DNA of 64,000 nt from JAEUIV01 sp033763795 (GCA_033763795.1 JANRJV010000013.1:1-64000); one strand, 5' to 3'. Shown: positions 28,118 through 36,789, counted from the stretch's first letter. Numbers and translations are program-made. Notes: generated by a model not told the origin, from the sequence alone.

Positions 28118-28169
28118 GACGCCTCCTTGTCAGCGATGACGATGCGGCGAACCTCCGAGCACACCGAGC

Positions 28170-28628
28170 TTACTCGGGCGAAACGCCCGCCGGCTCGGCC
28201 ATGGGCTCAGCCGCCGCCGCCGGGGCAGCGGATCCGCCGCCCGCAGGCGTCTCGGCCCGCGACCGCCGCAGCGCCGCCTCGGCCTCCAGCCCGCGCTGGT
28301 CGTCCGCCGCCTGCATCTCCTCCAGCGTCAGGTGATCCGCGCGCGTGATCAGAGTACGCATCACCGTCTCCGACAGGTTGCAGTCACGCTCGATCTGCGC
28401 CAGCTTCGAGCTGTCCGCCGAGAAGAACGCCAAGATGTAGGTCCCGCGCTTCTGCTTGTCGATCTCGTACGCCAGCCGACGCTCGTCCCACTTCCGCATC
28501 GCCACGATCTGTGCGCCCGCACGGCCCAGAATCGAGCGGATGTGCTCGATCGCGCCGCCGAAGTCCGCCGCGGCGGACTGGCTGATCAGGAACATCGCCT
28601 CGTAGCTGTACACACGCGCCTTGTTCAT
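28170..28628 (-). CDS. rpsF: 30S ribosomal protein S6 with C-terminal extension
   Basis: The 152-residue protein is bS6, a 30S platform protein. Its core is clear: YSYEAMFLISQS, GAQIVAMRKWDERRLAYEIDKQKRGTYILAFF and the end LSETVMRTLITRADH. After about residue 105 comes a tail rich in Ala, Glu and Pro (AGGGSAAPAAAAEPMAEPAG) that the family lacks or has in variable form. The ATG overlaps the pth stop by ATGA, so translation is coupled. Confidence 0.95.
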   Translation of the reverse strand: MNKARVYSYEAMFLISQSAAADFGGAIEHIRSILGRAGAQIVAMRKWDERRLAYEIDKQKRGTYILAFFSADSSKLAQIERDCNLSETVMRTLITRADHLTLEEMQAADDQRGLEAEAALRRSRAETPAGGGSAAPAAAAEPMAEPAGVSPE

Positions 28629-29371
28629 TCAATCGATCCTTGTGTATGAGTGGTCGTCTTCGAAGTTCCGCCCCCGGAACCCCCGGAACCCCCGGAACCC
28701 CCGGCAGCCCCGCCCTTGCCTCTCTCGCCGCCATCGGCCAGAGCCTCCCCCGGCCGCTCGGGGGGTCGAGGCGGCGGCTTGGGCCTCGGGGGATCCTTCG
28801 CATTGAAACGGTTCATCGCCGCCGTTATCCCCGAACGTACGAACGTCTCCGTCGCGTCCGCCGCCTTCTCGATCCCCTGCCGGATCAGCGGCCCTTGCTC
28901 TTCCGTGAACTTGCCCAGCACGTAGTCCGCCTGCGGGATGATGCCCGGCGGGTCGATGCCCACGCGGCACCGCGCGTACGCGTCGCTCCCGAGCGCCCGC
29001 TGAATGTCGGCAAGCCCGTTGTGGCCGCCGTCTCCTCCGGACTCCCGCAGCCGGATCGTCCCGCAAGGCAGGTACACGTCGTCCACAAGCACCAGCAGGT
29101 CCGACTGCGCCGACAGCTTGAAGAACCGCAGCGCCTCGCCCACAGACTGCCCCGACCGGTTCATGAACGTCGTGGGCTTCATCAGCAGGCACTTCTCGGG
29201 GCCCGAAGCCCCGGGAAGCGACGCCTCGAACGTGACGGCGTTGAACCGACCCCGCGCCGCCGCCGACCGGGCATGACGCTCGACCAGAAGGTCGATCGCC
29301 ATGAACCCGGCGTTGTGCCGCGTCCGCTCGTAGGCGGGTCCGGGGTTGCCCAGGCCGACAATCAACTTCAC
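28625..29371 (-). CDS. pth: Peptidyl-tRNA hydrolase with Gly/Pro-rich tail
   Basis: Pth recycles peptidyl-tRNAs released from stalled ribosomes. The 248-residue protein starts with GTG (overlapping the rplY stop, GTGA) and reads KLIVGLGNPGPAYERTRHNAGF, with the catalytic His in TRHN. KPTTFMNRSGQSV, VLVDDVYLPCG and GGDGGHNGL follow. The catalytic core ends near residue 190. The remaining ~55 residues are a Pro/Arg-rich then GGSGGSGGSGGG tail encoded partly by a 9-bp tandem repeat. The extension is unusual; it is probably disordered. Confidence 0.94.
   Translation of the reverse strand: MKLIVGLGNPGPAYERTRHNAGFMAIDLLVERHARSAAARGRFNAVTFEASLPGASGPEKCLLMKPTTFMNRSGQSVGEALRFFKLSAQSDLLVLVDDVYLPCGTIRLRESGGDGGHNGLADIQRALGSDAYARCRVGIDPPGIIPQADYVLGKFTEEQGPLIRQGIEKAADATETFVRSGITAAMNRFNAKDPPRPKPPPRPPERPGEALADGGERGKGGAAGGSGGSGGSGGGTSKTTTHTQGSIE
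28671..28706. repeat. Four copies of a 9-bp minisatellite inside pth
   Basis: The unit CCCCCGGAA occurs three times and a fourth time as CCCCCGGCA. On the coding (minus) strand it encodes Gly-Gly-Ser repeats in the Pth tail. Being a multiple of three, copy changes would keep frame. It may vary between strains. Confidence 0.9.
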
Positions 29372-30045
29372 TTCTTCTCCTTCTTGCCCTTGTCGCCGCC
29401 CTCGTCCTTGGGCTCTTCCTTCTTCGCCGTGATGACCTCGGGCTGCGCCGGAGCGCCGTCCGCCGTCGCCGCCTCGGCCGCGACCTCTTCCTTCACCATC
29501 GTGATCGAAACCACGATCGCGTCCGGATCCTCCGCCAGCTTCACACCCTGCGGCAGCGGGATCTCCCGGCAGTGCAGCGCATGCCCCATGTCCAGCGTCG
29601 ATATGTTCAGGTCGACGTGATCGGGCAGCGTGCGCACCGTGCACCGCACCTTCAGCTCCTTGTTGGGGAACGTCAGGATCGCGTTCGCCTTCTTCATGCC
29701 GATCGCCTCGCCCACCAGCCGGATCGGGACGTTCGCCTCGATCTCTTCGTCGAGGTCGACGCGCGCCAGGTCCACGTGCACCACGTTCGTGCCCAGGTAG
29801 TCAAACTGCAGATCCTTGAGGATCACCGTCTGCCCGCTGGACTCGCCCGCCATCTCGATCGTGAAAACCTTCTCGCCCTGGTGCAGGTACCGCAGCGTCT
29901 CCTTGGCGTTCAGCGTGATCGCCACCGGGTCTTGCCCGTGGCCGTACACCACGCCCGGGAGCATCCCGCGGGCCCGTTCGCGCTGCGCGTACCGGGAACC
30001 AAGCTTCTCGCGTCGCTGAGCCTTGAGAGTGTGTGCGCTAAGCAT
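29368..30045 (-). CDS. rplY: 50S ribosomal protein L25 (CTC family)
   Basis: The 225-residue protein binds 5S rRNA. It is the longer CTC/TL5 form with two domains: an N-terminal L25 domain (MLSAHTLKAQRREKLGSR, GMLPGVVYGHGQDPVAI) and a beta C-domain (VPIRLVGEAIGMKKANAIL, LPDHVDLNISTLDMG). The end is an acidic/lysine tail (KKEEPKDEGGDKGKKEKK). The stop overlaps the pth start. The order rplY-pth is common because both are linked to ribosome maintenance. It lies 104 bp after prs. Confidence 0.95.
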   Translation of the reverse strand: MLSAHTLKAQRREKLGSRYAQRERARGMLPGVVYGHGQDPVAITLNAKETLRYLHQGEKVFTIEMAGESSGQTVILKDLQFDYLGTNVVHVDLARVDLDEEIEANVPIRLVGEAIGMKKANAILTFPNKELKVRCTVRTLPDHVDLNISTLDMGHALHCREIPLPQGVKLAEDPDAIVVSITMVKEEVAAEAATADGAPAQPEVITAKKEEPKDEGGDKGKKEKK

Positions 30046-30149
30046 CGTCGATTCTCCTGAAGTCTCTCCCGCGGTCGTGCGCGGGTCGTTGTTCTCTGTT
30101 CACCGCGGGCGCCCCACGACGCCCCAAAACCACTCCGTCCCCCTTCGGG

Positions 30150-31208
30150 TCACCTCTTGCTGTCGCCCCACTTCTTCAGCAGGACGCTGACCGATCGGTT
30201 GTGATGAATGTGGTTGATCGCCTCAGCAAGCAGCTTCCCGACCCCCAGCACCACGAGCTTGCCCCGGATCGGGTCCAGCCGCGCATCCTGCGGGATCGAG
30301 TCCGTCACCACGATCCGCGAGATGGGCGCCTTCATCAGCCGCTCGACCGCTGGCCCCACCATGACCGCGTGCGTCGCGCACACGACCACGTCCCGCGCCC
30401 CGTGCTCCATCACCACCCGCGCCGCCTCGCACACCGTCCCGCCCGTAGAGATCATGTCGTCGACCATCAGCACCGTCTTGCCCCGGACGTCGCCCACCAG
30501 CGTGTTCGACGCCACCTCGGAGCCAGAGATCCGCCGCTTGTGCACCACCGCCAGGTCGCCGCCCACCATCTCCGCGTACATGTTCGCGACCTTCACGTTC
30601 CCAACGTCGGGCGACACCACCACCAGCTCACCCAGCTCGTCGCGGTGATGCTGGAGCCACTCGTCGAACACCGGCGCCGCCGCCAGGTGATCCAGCGGCA
30701 GGTCGAAGAACCCCTGGAGCTGCGCCGCGTGCAGGTCCAGCGCCAGCACGCGCTGATACCCCGCCGTCGTGATCAGGTTGGCCACCAGCTTCGCCGTGAT
30801 GGGCGTCCGGCCCTTGTCCTTGCGGTCCTGACGCGCGTAGCCGAAGTAGGGGATCACCGCCGTGATCCGCTTCGCCGACGCACGACGCAGCGAGTCCGCG
30901 AAGATCAGCAGTTCCATCAGGTTCTCGTTCACAGGCTGACACGTCGACAGCACTACGAAGCAGTCACGCCCGCGAACGTCTTCCTTCAGCTCGACCAGCA
31001 GCTCGCCGTCAGGAAAACGCTCCGTCTCACCCTTGCCCAGCGGCATCTTCAGTTGCTCGCAGATGCTCCGCGCCAGCGCCATGCTCCCGCGCCCCGCGAA
31101 CACCTTCAGCACGCTGTCCGGCCCGCCGTTCGACGCCCCCGCAGCCTGCGCCGAGCTCTCGCCCCCCGCCAGCGCCTTCGAAGGCGGTTTAATTGGTGCC
31201 TGAGTCAT
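30150..31208 (-). CDS. prs: Ribose-phosphate pyrophosphokinase
   Basis: Prs makes PRPP from ribose-5-phosphate and ATP for nucleotide and His/Trp synthesis. The 352-residue protein has ETERFPDGEL, the STCQPVNENLMELL loop, YFGYARQDRKDKGRTPITAK, LDLHAAQLQGFFD and the PRPP-binding motif VLMVDDMISTGGTV. An N-terminal ~30-residue extension (rich in Ala, Ser, Gly) precedes the core. The ATG shares a base with the glmU stop (TGATG), so the two genes are translated together. Order glmU-prs-rplY-pth is a well-known bacterial arrangement. Confidence 0.96.
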   Translation of the reverse strand: MTQAPIKPPSKALAGGESSAQAAGASNGGPDSVLKVFAGRGSMALARSICEQLKMPLGKGETERFPDGELLVELKEDVRGRDCFVVLSTCQPVNENLMELLIFADSLRRASAKRITAVIPYFGYARQDRKDKGRTPITAKLVANLITTAGYQRVLALDLHAAQLQGFFDLPLDHLAAAPVFDEWLQHHRDELGELVVVSPDVGNVKVANMYAEMVGGDLAVVHKRRISGSEVASNTLVGDVRGKTVLMVDDMISTGGTVCEAARVVMEHGARDVVVCATHAVMVGPAVERLMKAPISRIVVTDSIPQDARLDPIRGKLVVLGVGKLLAEAINHIHHNRSVSVLLKKWGDSKR

Positions 31209-32041
31209 CAGCGCGCTCCTCCCTTGTCACGAGAGCCACCGGAACCTGATCCGCTCCCCGCCGCATGGAACCCGCCACGGCGACGCATGATCGCGTCGAC
31301 CTCCGCAAGCTGCTCGGGAGTGTTGATCGACAGCACGTCCTCCGGAGGCACGGCGTCGATCACCTCCACGCGTTCGCCGCCCGCCATCAGCAGCGCCGGA
31401 ACATCGGTGATGTAGTACTCGCCGCTCACGCTGTCCCGAGTCACCCGCTCCAGCGCCCCGAACAGCCGCTGCGCATCGAAGCAGTAGTAGCTCGGATTCA
31501 CCTCGCGGATCAGCCGCTGCTCCGCCGTCGCGTTCTTCTGCTCGACGATCCCGCGGAACTGCCCCCGCTCGTCCCGCACGATCCGCCCATACCCCGTCGG
31601 GTCCGCGATCACGCTCGTCGCCAGCGTCGCCGCCGCCGAACGCTCCCGGTGCCGCCCCAGCAGCGCCCGCAGCGTCTCCACCCGGATCAGCGGCCCGTCC
31701 CCGGCCAGCACAAACACGTCATGCCCCGCGTCGCGCCGCTCCCGCTCGAACTGGCCCTCGGCGCACCGCACCGCGTGCCCCGTCCCGAGCTGCTCCTCCT
31801 GCACCGCGAACTCGACGCGCGCCCCCGCCGAAGAAAAACCCTTCATTACGTCGCGCACGATCTGTTGCTGATATCCCACAACGACCACGATCCGTGCACA
31901 CCCCGCCGCCGCGCACGCCTCCGCCACCCACTCCACCATCGAGCGCCCCGCGACCCGGTGCGCAACCTTGGGCAGATCGGAGTTCATCCGAGTCCCCTTG
32001 CCCGCCGCGAGAATGATGGCCGAGAGAGATCGCATCGTCAT
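31208..32041 (-). CDS. glmU: UDP-GlcNAc pyrophosphorylase domain, lacking the acetyltransferase domain
   Basis: The 277-residue protein corresponds to the N-terminal uridyltransferase half of GlmU, which makes UDP-GlcNAc from GlcNAc-1-P and UTP. It has AIILAAGKGTRMNSDLPKVAH, QEEQLGTGHAV, LAGDGPLIR, TGYGRIVRD, and NPSYYCFD. Full-length GlmU is about 450 residues and adds a left-handed beta-helix acetyltransferase; here the frame ends after a Gly/Ser tail and prs follows at once, so no second half is encoded. Glucosamine-1-phosphate acetylation must be done by another protein if this enzyme serves cell-wall synthesis. The reading frame is intact, so this is not a recent break. Start may be MTMRS or MRS. 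Confidence 0.9.
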   Translation of the reverse strand: MTMRSLSAIILAAGKGTRMNSDLPKVAHRVAGRSMVEWVAEACAAAGCARIVVVVGYQQQIVRDVMKGFSSAGARVEFAVQEEQLGTGHAVRCAEGQFERERRDAGHDVFVLAGDGPLIRVETLRALLGRHRERSAAATLATSVIADPTGYGRIVRDERGQFRGIVEQKNATAEQRLIREVNPSYYCFDAQRLFGALERVTRDSVSGEYYITDVPALLMAGGERVEVIDAVPPEDVLSINTPEQLAEVDAIMRRRGGFHAAGSGSGSGGSRDKGGAR

Positions 32042-32076
32042 CGATCGTCGAAACGAAACCCGCGTGAAACGGGAAG

Positions 32077-32147
32077 CAGGCCCGCATGGATTCGAACCAT
32101 GACTAAGGGTTCCAAAGACCCCTGTGCTGCCGTTACACCACGGGCCT
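32077..32147 (-). tRNA. tRNA-Gln (anticodon TTG)
   Basis: On the minus strand AGGCCCG (5' acceptor, 32141-32147) pairs with CGGGCCT (32078-32084). The anticodon arm is GGGGT-CTTTGGA-ACCCT with anticodon TTG, and the T arm is CATGG-TTCGAAT-CCATG. Discriminator G; CCA is not encoded. Length 71 nt. Confidence 0.95.
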
Positions 32148-32573
32148 GAAAGCCGGCCTGGCGTTCCTCTCGGCGGCGCTCGCGCCCGCCGAAAGCATCA
32201 GCCGGATTGTCTCGACGATTGCACGCCTCCGAACTTCAGCGCCCCGCGTGCCCGCGGGCCGCCCCTCCGCAAGGGAGGTACACCGATGATCACGGATGAG
32301 CACCGTGCTCATCCGAAACGGGCCGATCAACGCGGCCCGCTCATCGGTCCGAGCGGGGTTCAGTCCCGTTCGGGCCCCGCCGCCGAAGCGAGCAGAGCGA
32401 TGAGGCGACCGCGGCTGCTTCTGCAAGAGCAAGGCCTTCCATCAGCCGCGATGGGAAGACCCTCACCCGCGCCTCGCCTCTGACCCCCGCCTGGGCGGTA
32501 GTCTCGGGGTCCGTCACGGGAGGCTCCGTCAAATGAGAAGCGGGAAGAGTCTAGCGACACCCCGAACGCACGT
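32148..32573. other. 426-bp stretch without a recognised gene, rich in inverted repeats
   Basis: No convincing gene covers this gap between tRNA-Gln and the SWIM-like gene. It contains several hairpins: CCTCC/GGAGG around 32263-32277, a 23-bp palindrome at 32293-32315, and arms CGCGGCTG/CAGCCGCG at about 32410-32450. A minus-strand promoter-like pair TAGACG/TAGACT (17 bp apart, the -10 at about 32548-32553) points toward tRNA-Gln. On the plus strand GGGAGG precedes an ATG at 32286, giving a 65-residue frame (ending 32483) with no recognisable similarity. It could be a structured RNA, a leader for the tRNA, or spacer. I saw no RNase P, tmRNA or SRP RNA core motif. Confidence 0.4.
32293..32315. 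repeat. 23-bp palindrome with 11-bp arms
   Basis: CGGATGAGCAC (32293-32303) is followed by one base and its exact reverse complement GTGCTCATCCG (32305-32315). It lies just after a GGGAGG..ATG. There is no T-run on either side, so it is not a simple terminator. Confidence 0.85.
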
Positions 32574-33497
32574 CTACGCGTCCGGTTCCCCGTCGCTCCT
32601 GGCCCCCGTCGCCGGCCCCTCATCCTCGACCGCCGCTCGGCTCATCGTCTCGTAGCACGTCGCCAGCAGCCCCACCAGCGGAAACCGGCTCTCGGGAAAA
32701 GGACTGGGCCCCAGCCGCCGCAGCAGCGCCAGCGGGACTTCCGGCGGCCGGATGGGCGTCTCAACCTCCTCCAGCCCGGGCCCCGCGTCCCAGAACTCCT
32801 CCAGAACAGTCTCCAGCGGCGGCGAGTCATCCGCCCGCTCCACGCCGATATCCACACCCGCCGGTGACGCCGAAAGCCCGCCCGACGACGCCGATCGCCG
32901 GTCACGCAGCCGCTCGATCAGCTCCGGCGCAGGCATCCCCCGCAGCGCCAGAATCACGAACGGATCGCGCTCCAGCGCATCAGCCACCAGCAACGCCACG
33001 CAGCACGCGTGCTTGCACCAGGGACGCTCGTTCGGCGCCGTGCACGCCGCCACCATGTCCTGCGGCCCCCGCGGAAACAGCGCCAGCCCACGCGACGCGA
33101 ACAGCGCCTCCGCCTCCTCGGGCAGCTCCCCGGCCAGCAGCCGCGCGCTGAACACCGCCTGCTCCGCCATCGCCCCGACCACCCCGGTCCACTCCTCATC
33201 CGTGAACGGTTGGACCTGCACCACCACCTTGTACCCGCGCACCGCCCGGCCCTGAACAGACGCCACCACCCGCCCCGGCTCCACCGTCAGCGTCCGCGTC
33301 TGCCCCGACTTGGCGTAGTCGAAGCCCTCCCGCAGCTCCGCCTCGCGCGCACACAGTCCGACCGCCTGCATCCACCGCGTCCCGACCCACTTGTGCTGCG
33401 GCGGGAACGACTTCGCCGCGATCCGCACGCCGCCGCGCACCCGCCGCGGACGGGCGGACATGTGATTGGGATCGGGCTGAAACACGCGGTCGACCAT
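32574..33497 (-). CDS. SWIM zinc-finger-like protein
   Basis: The 307-residue protein resembles the SWIM-domain proteins that partner SNF2 helicases: the N-terminal WVGTRWMQAV..., the repeat-rich middle with GRVVASVQGRAVRGYKVVVQVQPFTDEEW, and the zinc-site region ACTAPNERPWCKHACCV. In the family the site is CxC...CxH; here the first pair reads C-T-A, so one ligand may be missing. The C-terminal half is acidic and variable. An SNF2 helicase is encoded at 51.3-54.6 kb, not adjacent. TAGACT ends 9 nt before the ATG and there is only a weak ribosome site. Confidence 0.7.
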   Translation of the reverse strand: MVDRVFQPDPNHMSARPRRVRGGVRIAAKSFPPQHKWVGTRWMQAVGLCAREAELREGFDYAKSGQTRTLTVEPGRVVASVQGRAVRGYKVVVQVQPFTDEEWTGVVGAMAEQAVFSARLLAGELPEEAEALFASRGLALFPRGPQDMVAACTAPNERPWCKHACCVALLVADALERDPFVILALRGMPAPELIERLRDRRSASSGGLSASPAGVDIGVERADDSPPLETVLEEFWDAGPGLEEVETPIRPPEVPLALLRRLGPSPFPESRFPLVGLLATCYETMSRAAVEDEGPATGARSDGEPDA

Positions 33498-33550
33498 CGG
33501 ACCCGAAGTCTAGGGCCCCGGCCTCTCGGCCGGAACCGCCACCCGCGCAT

Positions 33551-36500
33551 TCACTCCCGCGCGCTCTCTTCCAACACGCGAATCCGCACCGACTCGGGCA
33601 GCGCCCCCAGAACCACCCACCGCCGGATCACCGACCGCACCGCGCCGCCCGCCATCTCGCCAACCTCCACCCGTTCCGCCCCCGGAACGTTCACGTACAC
33701 CCCGCCCGGCGGCACCACAAACCCCGCCGCGTCGAACCGGATCACCACCTCGTCCGCCTCCCTCACCATCGAATACCCCAGCACCCCGTGCTCCGTCGGA
33801 AACCCCGCGATCGACACCCCGCCTTCCGCCGAGAGCCACTCGGGCTTCACCCCCGCCCCCACGATCACCGCCGCGTCGCTCTCCCGCTCGTACACGAAGA
33901 AGTTCCGCACCGCCTTCACAAAGTCCGACCCCACCCACGTGTGCGGCATGTCCCCAATGAACCGCGCCGCGCTCTCGTCACGCCACACGATCTCCGCCCA
34001 GTGGTTCCACCCCCGGGGTCTCTGATCGCGGAACAGAAACTCCAGCAGCCCGTGCGCACGCTCCGGCTGCCCCAGCATCAGGAACGAGCTCGCGTTCCGC
34101 AGCTCGTAGGGCGTGTAGTCGCGCCACTCCATCCGACCCGTCGCGCGATCCTCGAACCACTTCCAATACCGGTCGAACGTCCGCCGCAGCGGCTCCTCCA
34201 GCTCCCCGCTCATCTCGCCCACCGGGAAGATCGCCGCCGACGTCGACGTCGGATCAAAGTCCCCAAGCTCCACGCACCCCGGCACATACTCGATCTTCTT
34301 CTCGCGCATCGCCAGGTCCAGCGACGCCAGCAGCGCCTCCCGGAACTCCTGAGCCAGCGCCCCCAGCCGCGCCGCCTCGTCGGCGTCGCCCACGCGCTCC
34401 GCCAGATACGCCGCGTCCTTCAGCCCCCGCAGCACGTAGAAGTTGTCCCAGTACGAGTGCATCGGCTTCGCCGAATACCCCTCGTGGCTGATCGACTCGG
34501 GAACCAGCCCGAACTTCGCCCGCTCCAGCCCCGTCGCCGACGCGTACGCCTTCGTCATCCGCTGCGCCCGCAGCGACTCGATGTACGCCACCGCCCCCTT
34601 CACCCGCGGCCAGTGCCGCGCCACGAACGCATCGTCCCGCACGAACCGGTCGTACGTCGCCACCGCGTAGATGTACTGCCCGTGGCTGTCGTGCTCCGGC
34701 ACAGGGTCGGGCCCACGCGCGTCCGCGCAGCACGGCACCTTGCCGTCCTCATACTGAAACGGCGCGAACCAGTCCACGAACTCCCGCACCTCCTCCGAGT
34801 TCCCCGTGTACAGCAGCGCCGTCGACGTCAGCGACCCGTCCCGGATCCACGTCCGCTCGTACGACCGCGACCCCGGCTGGATCGCCGCCCCGTCCCGGTT
34901 GATCAGGATGTACGCCACCGTCGAGCGCAGCGTGTCCACCAGGTGCTGCGCCCCCGCCGGCACACGCATCGACACCCGGTTCAGCCGCTCCCGCCACCAC
35001 GCCGCCGCTCGCTCCTGCGCCGCCTCGACCCACGCCAGCCCCTCGCTTCCCATCTCGTCCAGTGGCACCCCCTCGCTCATCGGCGCCGCCAGCCCGAACG
35101 TCGCCCGTTCCCCCGGCCCCAGGTCGAACGGCAGCATCCACACCCCCGACGCCGCCGACATCGGGTCGTGCGCCTCCACCGCCTCCGCGCCCCTCGCCCC
35201 CGCGCGCCGCGCCCGCCCGTCCGCCACCCACTCCATGATGTCGTCGCCCGCCAGCGTGCTCGCCGCCCACGTCGCCGCATCGCCCGCCAGCCGCACCTCG
35301 ACCCCGTCCACCACCGCCCGCTTGCCGTCGATCCGGATCCGCTCGATCCGTCCCGCCCCGCCGGTGATGTTCAGATCCTGCGCCGGCGGCAGCACCTGCA
35401 GCGGCCGGATCGCCAGCGCCACCTCGCCCGCCCGTCGCTCGCTCGACTCGTTCCCAACCTCGTACCGCACCGCCAGCACCGACCGCCCCGCCGGCCCATC
35501 CACCGCCGCCGTCACCCGCAGCGACACATCGTCCCGCTTCCACTCCACGCTCGGGATCGGCAGATATCCCTCGCGCAGCGACTGAGCAGTGGGGGAGTCC
35601 TGCCCGCTCACCGCCCGCCCCTCGAGCACCAGCAGAGGCTCAACCGAGAACCCCAGCCGCCGCACCTCGATCGCCCCCTCCTCATTGATCAGCGCCTCGT
35701 TCGCGTCGCCGCTCGCCCCGATCACCGTCCAGTAGCTGGGCAGACCCCGCAGATACTTCGGATACAGCTCGCGCCGCGACCCCTCCCGCGCAATCGTCCG
35801 CCACAGCTCATTCTTCGAGTCGCCCACCTCCAGCGGCAGCACGCCGATCTCCACACGCCCCGGCTCCGCCAGCCCCGCCCCCTCCGCGCCGCGCACCCGC
35901 ACATACCGCGCCTCCGCATCCGCCAGCGGCAGCACCTCCGCCCGCCCGCCCGCCCCCTGCACCGAAATCGCCTCCGTCCACCGCGCCCCATCGCTCGAAA
36001 CATCGACCGCGTACGCCGCTCCTGCGCCCGCGACCCGCACGCCCCCGAACGCGCGCAGCGCCCCCAGGTCCAGCACCACCCCCTCCGCGCCCCGCTCGCT
36101 CACCCGCGGCTCGGGCCACGTCGCCGGCGCCTCGGGCAACTCCTCCAGCACCACGTTGTCGATCAGCACGCTCCCCTTCCCGCCCGTCCCCGCCGTCACA
36201 GCGAACTCGATTGCGGAAATCTCCCGCAGCCCCTTTCCCGCTCCCCCCGGCCCCCACGCGAAGCTCAGCCGCCGCCGCGGCGTGTGCAGCGTCGTCCACT
36301 CGCGCGGAAACTCAAACCCACGCCGGTTGAACCACCAGACGTTGTCCCCCGTCTCGTCGATGAACTTGATCTCGAAGTTGTTGGGGGGTCCGTCGCTCCG
36401 CACGTCCATCGACAGCCGGAAGTTCGTCGGCAGCGTCATCCTCACCGGCAGCCGGAACACCGCGAACCCCGACCCCCGCGCGAAATCGAAATCCACCCGC

Positions 36501-36703
36501 ACCGCCCGCCCCGACCCCTCGGGCCCCGCGTCCGCCGCCAGCGCCACCTGCACGCCGCTCGAACCGCTCGCGGCCCACGCCGTCACGTCCTCCCCGTCGC
36601 TCAGAATCGTCCGTTCGCTCCCTGCGAGCGCCTCCGCCCCGGCCAACGCTGCCGCAAGCGCCGCTGCAATCCGCATAATCTCCGCCGTTCGAGCGCTGCG
36701 CAT
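33551..36703 (-). CDS. Exported six-hairpin glycosidase with discoidin-like N-terminus
   Basis: From the ATG at 36703 (GAGGAGG in front) the protein is 1050 residues with a signal peptide (MRSARTAEIMRIAAALAAALAGAEALAG). The N-terminal ~170 residues form a carbohydrate-binding-like beta domain (NFEIKFIDETGDNVWWF), then a discoidin/F5-8-type domain (about 180-280), then an (alpha/alpha)6 glycosidase region with YERTWIRDGSLTSTALLYTG, SHGQYIYAVATYDRFVRDD, HSYWDNFYVLRGLKDAAYLA and DYTPYELRNASSFLMLGQ. I do not recognise the exact GH family or substrate. It is divergent from the GH1 gene, with a shared 86-bp region containing a LacI-type operator 27 bp before its start, so both should be co-regulated. 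Confidence 0.82.
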   Translation of the reverse strand: MRSARTAEIMRIAAALAAALAGAEALAGSERTILSDGEDVTAWAASGSSGVQVALAADAGPEGSGRAVRVDFDFARGSGFAVFRLPVRMTLPTNFRLSMDVRSDGPPNNFEIKFIDETGDNVWWFNRRGFEFPREWTTLHTPRRRLSFAWGPGGAGKGLREISAIEFAVTAGTGGKGSVLIDNVVLEELPEAPATWPEPRVSERGAEGVVLDLGALRAFGGVRVAGAGAAYAVDVSSDGARWTEAISVQGAGGRAEVLPLADAEARYVRVRGAEGAGLAEPGRVEIGVLPLEVGDSKNELWRTIAREGSRRELYPKYLRGLPSYWTVIGASGDANEALINEEGAIEVRRLGFSVEPLLVLEGRAVSGQDSPTAQSLREGYLPIPSVEWKRDDVSLRVTAAVDGPAGRSVLAVRYEVGNESSERRAGEVALAIRPLQVLPPAQDLNITGGAGRIERIRIDGKRAVVDGVEVRLAGDAATWAASTLAGDDIMEWVADGRARRAGARGAEAVEAHDPMSAASGVWMLPFDLGPGERATFGLAAPMSEGVPLDEMGSEGLAWVEAAQERAAAWWRERLNRVSMRVPAGAQHLVDTLRSTVAYILINRDGAAIQPGSRSYERTWIRDGSLTSTALLYTGNSEEVREFVDWFAPFQYEDGKVPCCADARGPDPVPEHDSHGQYIYAVATYDRFVRDDAFVARHWPRVKGAVAYIESLRAQRMTKAYASATGLERAKFGLVPESISHEGYSAKPMHSYWDNFYVLRGLKDAAYLAERVGDADEAARLGALAQEFREALLASLDLAMREKKIEYVPGCVELGDFDPTSTSAAIFPVGEMSGELEEPLRRTFDRYWKWFEDRATGRMEWRDYTPYELRNASSFLMLGQPERAHGLLEFLFRDQRPRGWNHWAEIVWRDESAARFIGDMPHTWVGSDFVKAVRNFFVYERESDAAVIVGAGVKPEWLSAEGGVSIAGFPTEHGVLGYSMVREADEVVIRFDAAGFVVPPGGVYVNVPGAERVEVGEMAGGAVRSVIRRWVVLGALPESVRIRVLEESARE

Positions 36704-36729
36704 GGGCCGAGCCTCCTCAGAAGCGATAG

Positions 36730-36743
36730 TGTAACCGCTTTCA
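36730..36743. promoter_or_regulatory. LacI-type operator 1 (six-hairpin glycosidase / GH1)
   Basis: TGTAACCGCTTTCA is a near-palindrome between two divergent glycosidase genes, 27 bp from one start and 47 bp from the other. It is the reverse complement of TGAAAGCGGTTACA and matches the three other sites in this region (TGWAASCGSTTWCR). Confidence 0.85.
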
Positions 36744-36789
36744 TGCCCGCAACACCCCCCGTCCGCGCGCCGACAACGAGACCGCACCG

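Noticed and set aside
28671..28706. Short tandem repeat considered as a CRISPR or satellite array
   Set aside because: Units are 9 bp with no spacers and lie inside pth; a coding minisatellite explains them.
31208..32041. Frameshift or interruption removing the second half of glmU
   Set aside because: The gene ends cleanly and prs starts on the same bases; no beta-helix hexapeptide sequence is seen in any frame nearby.
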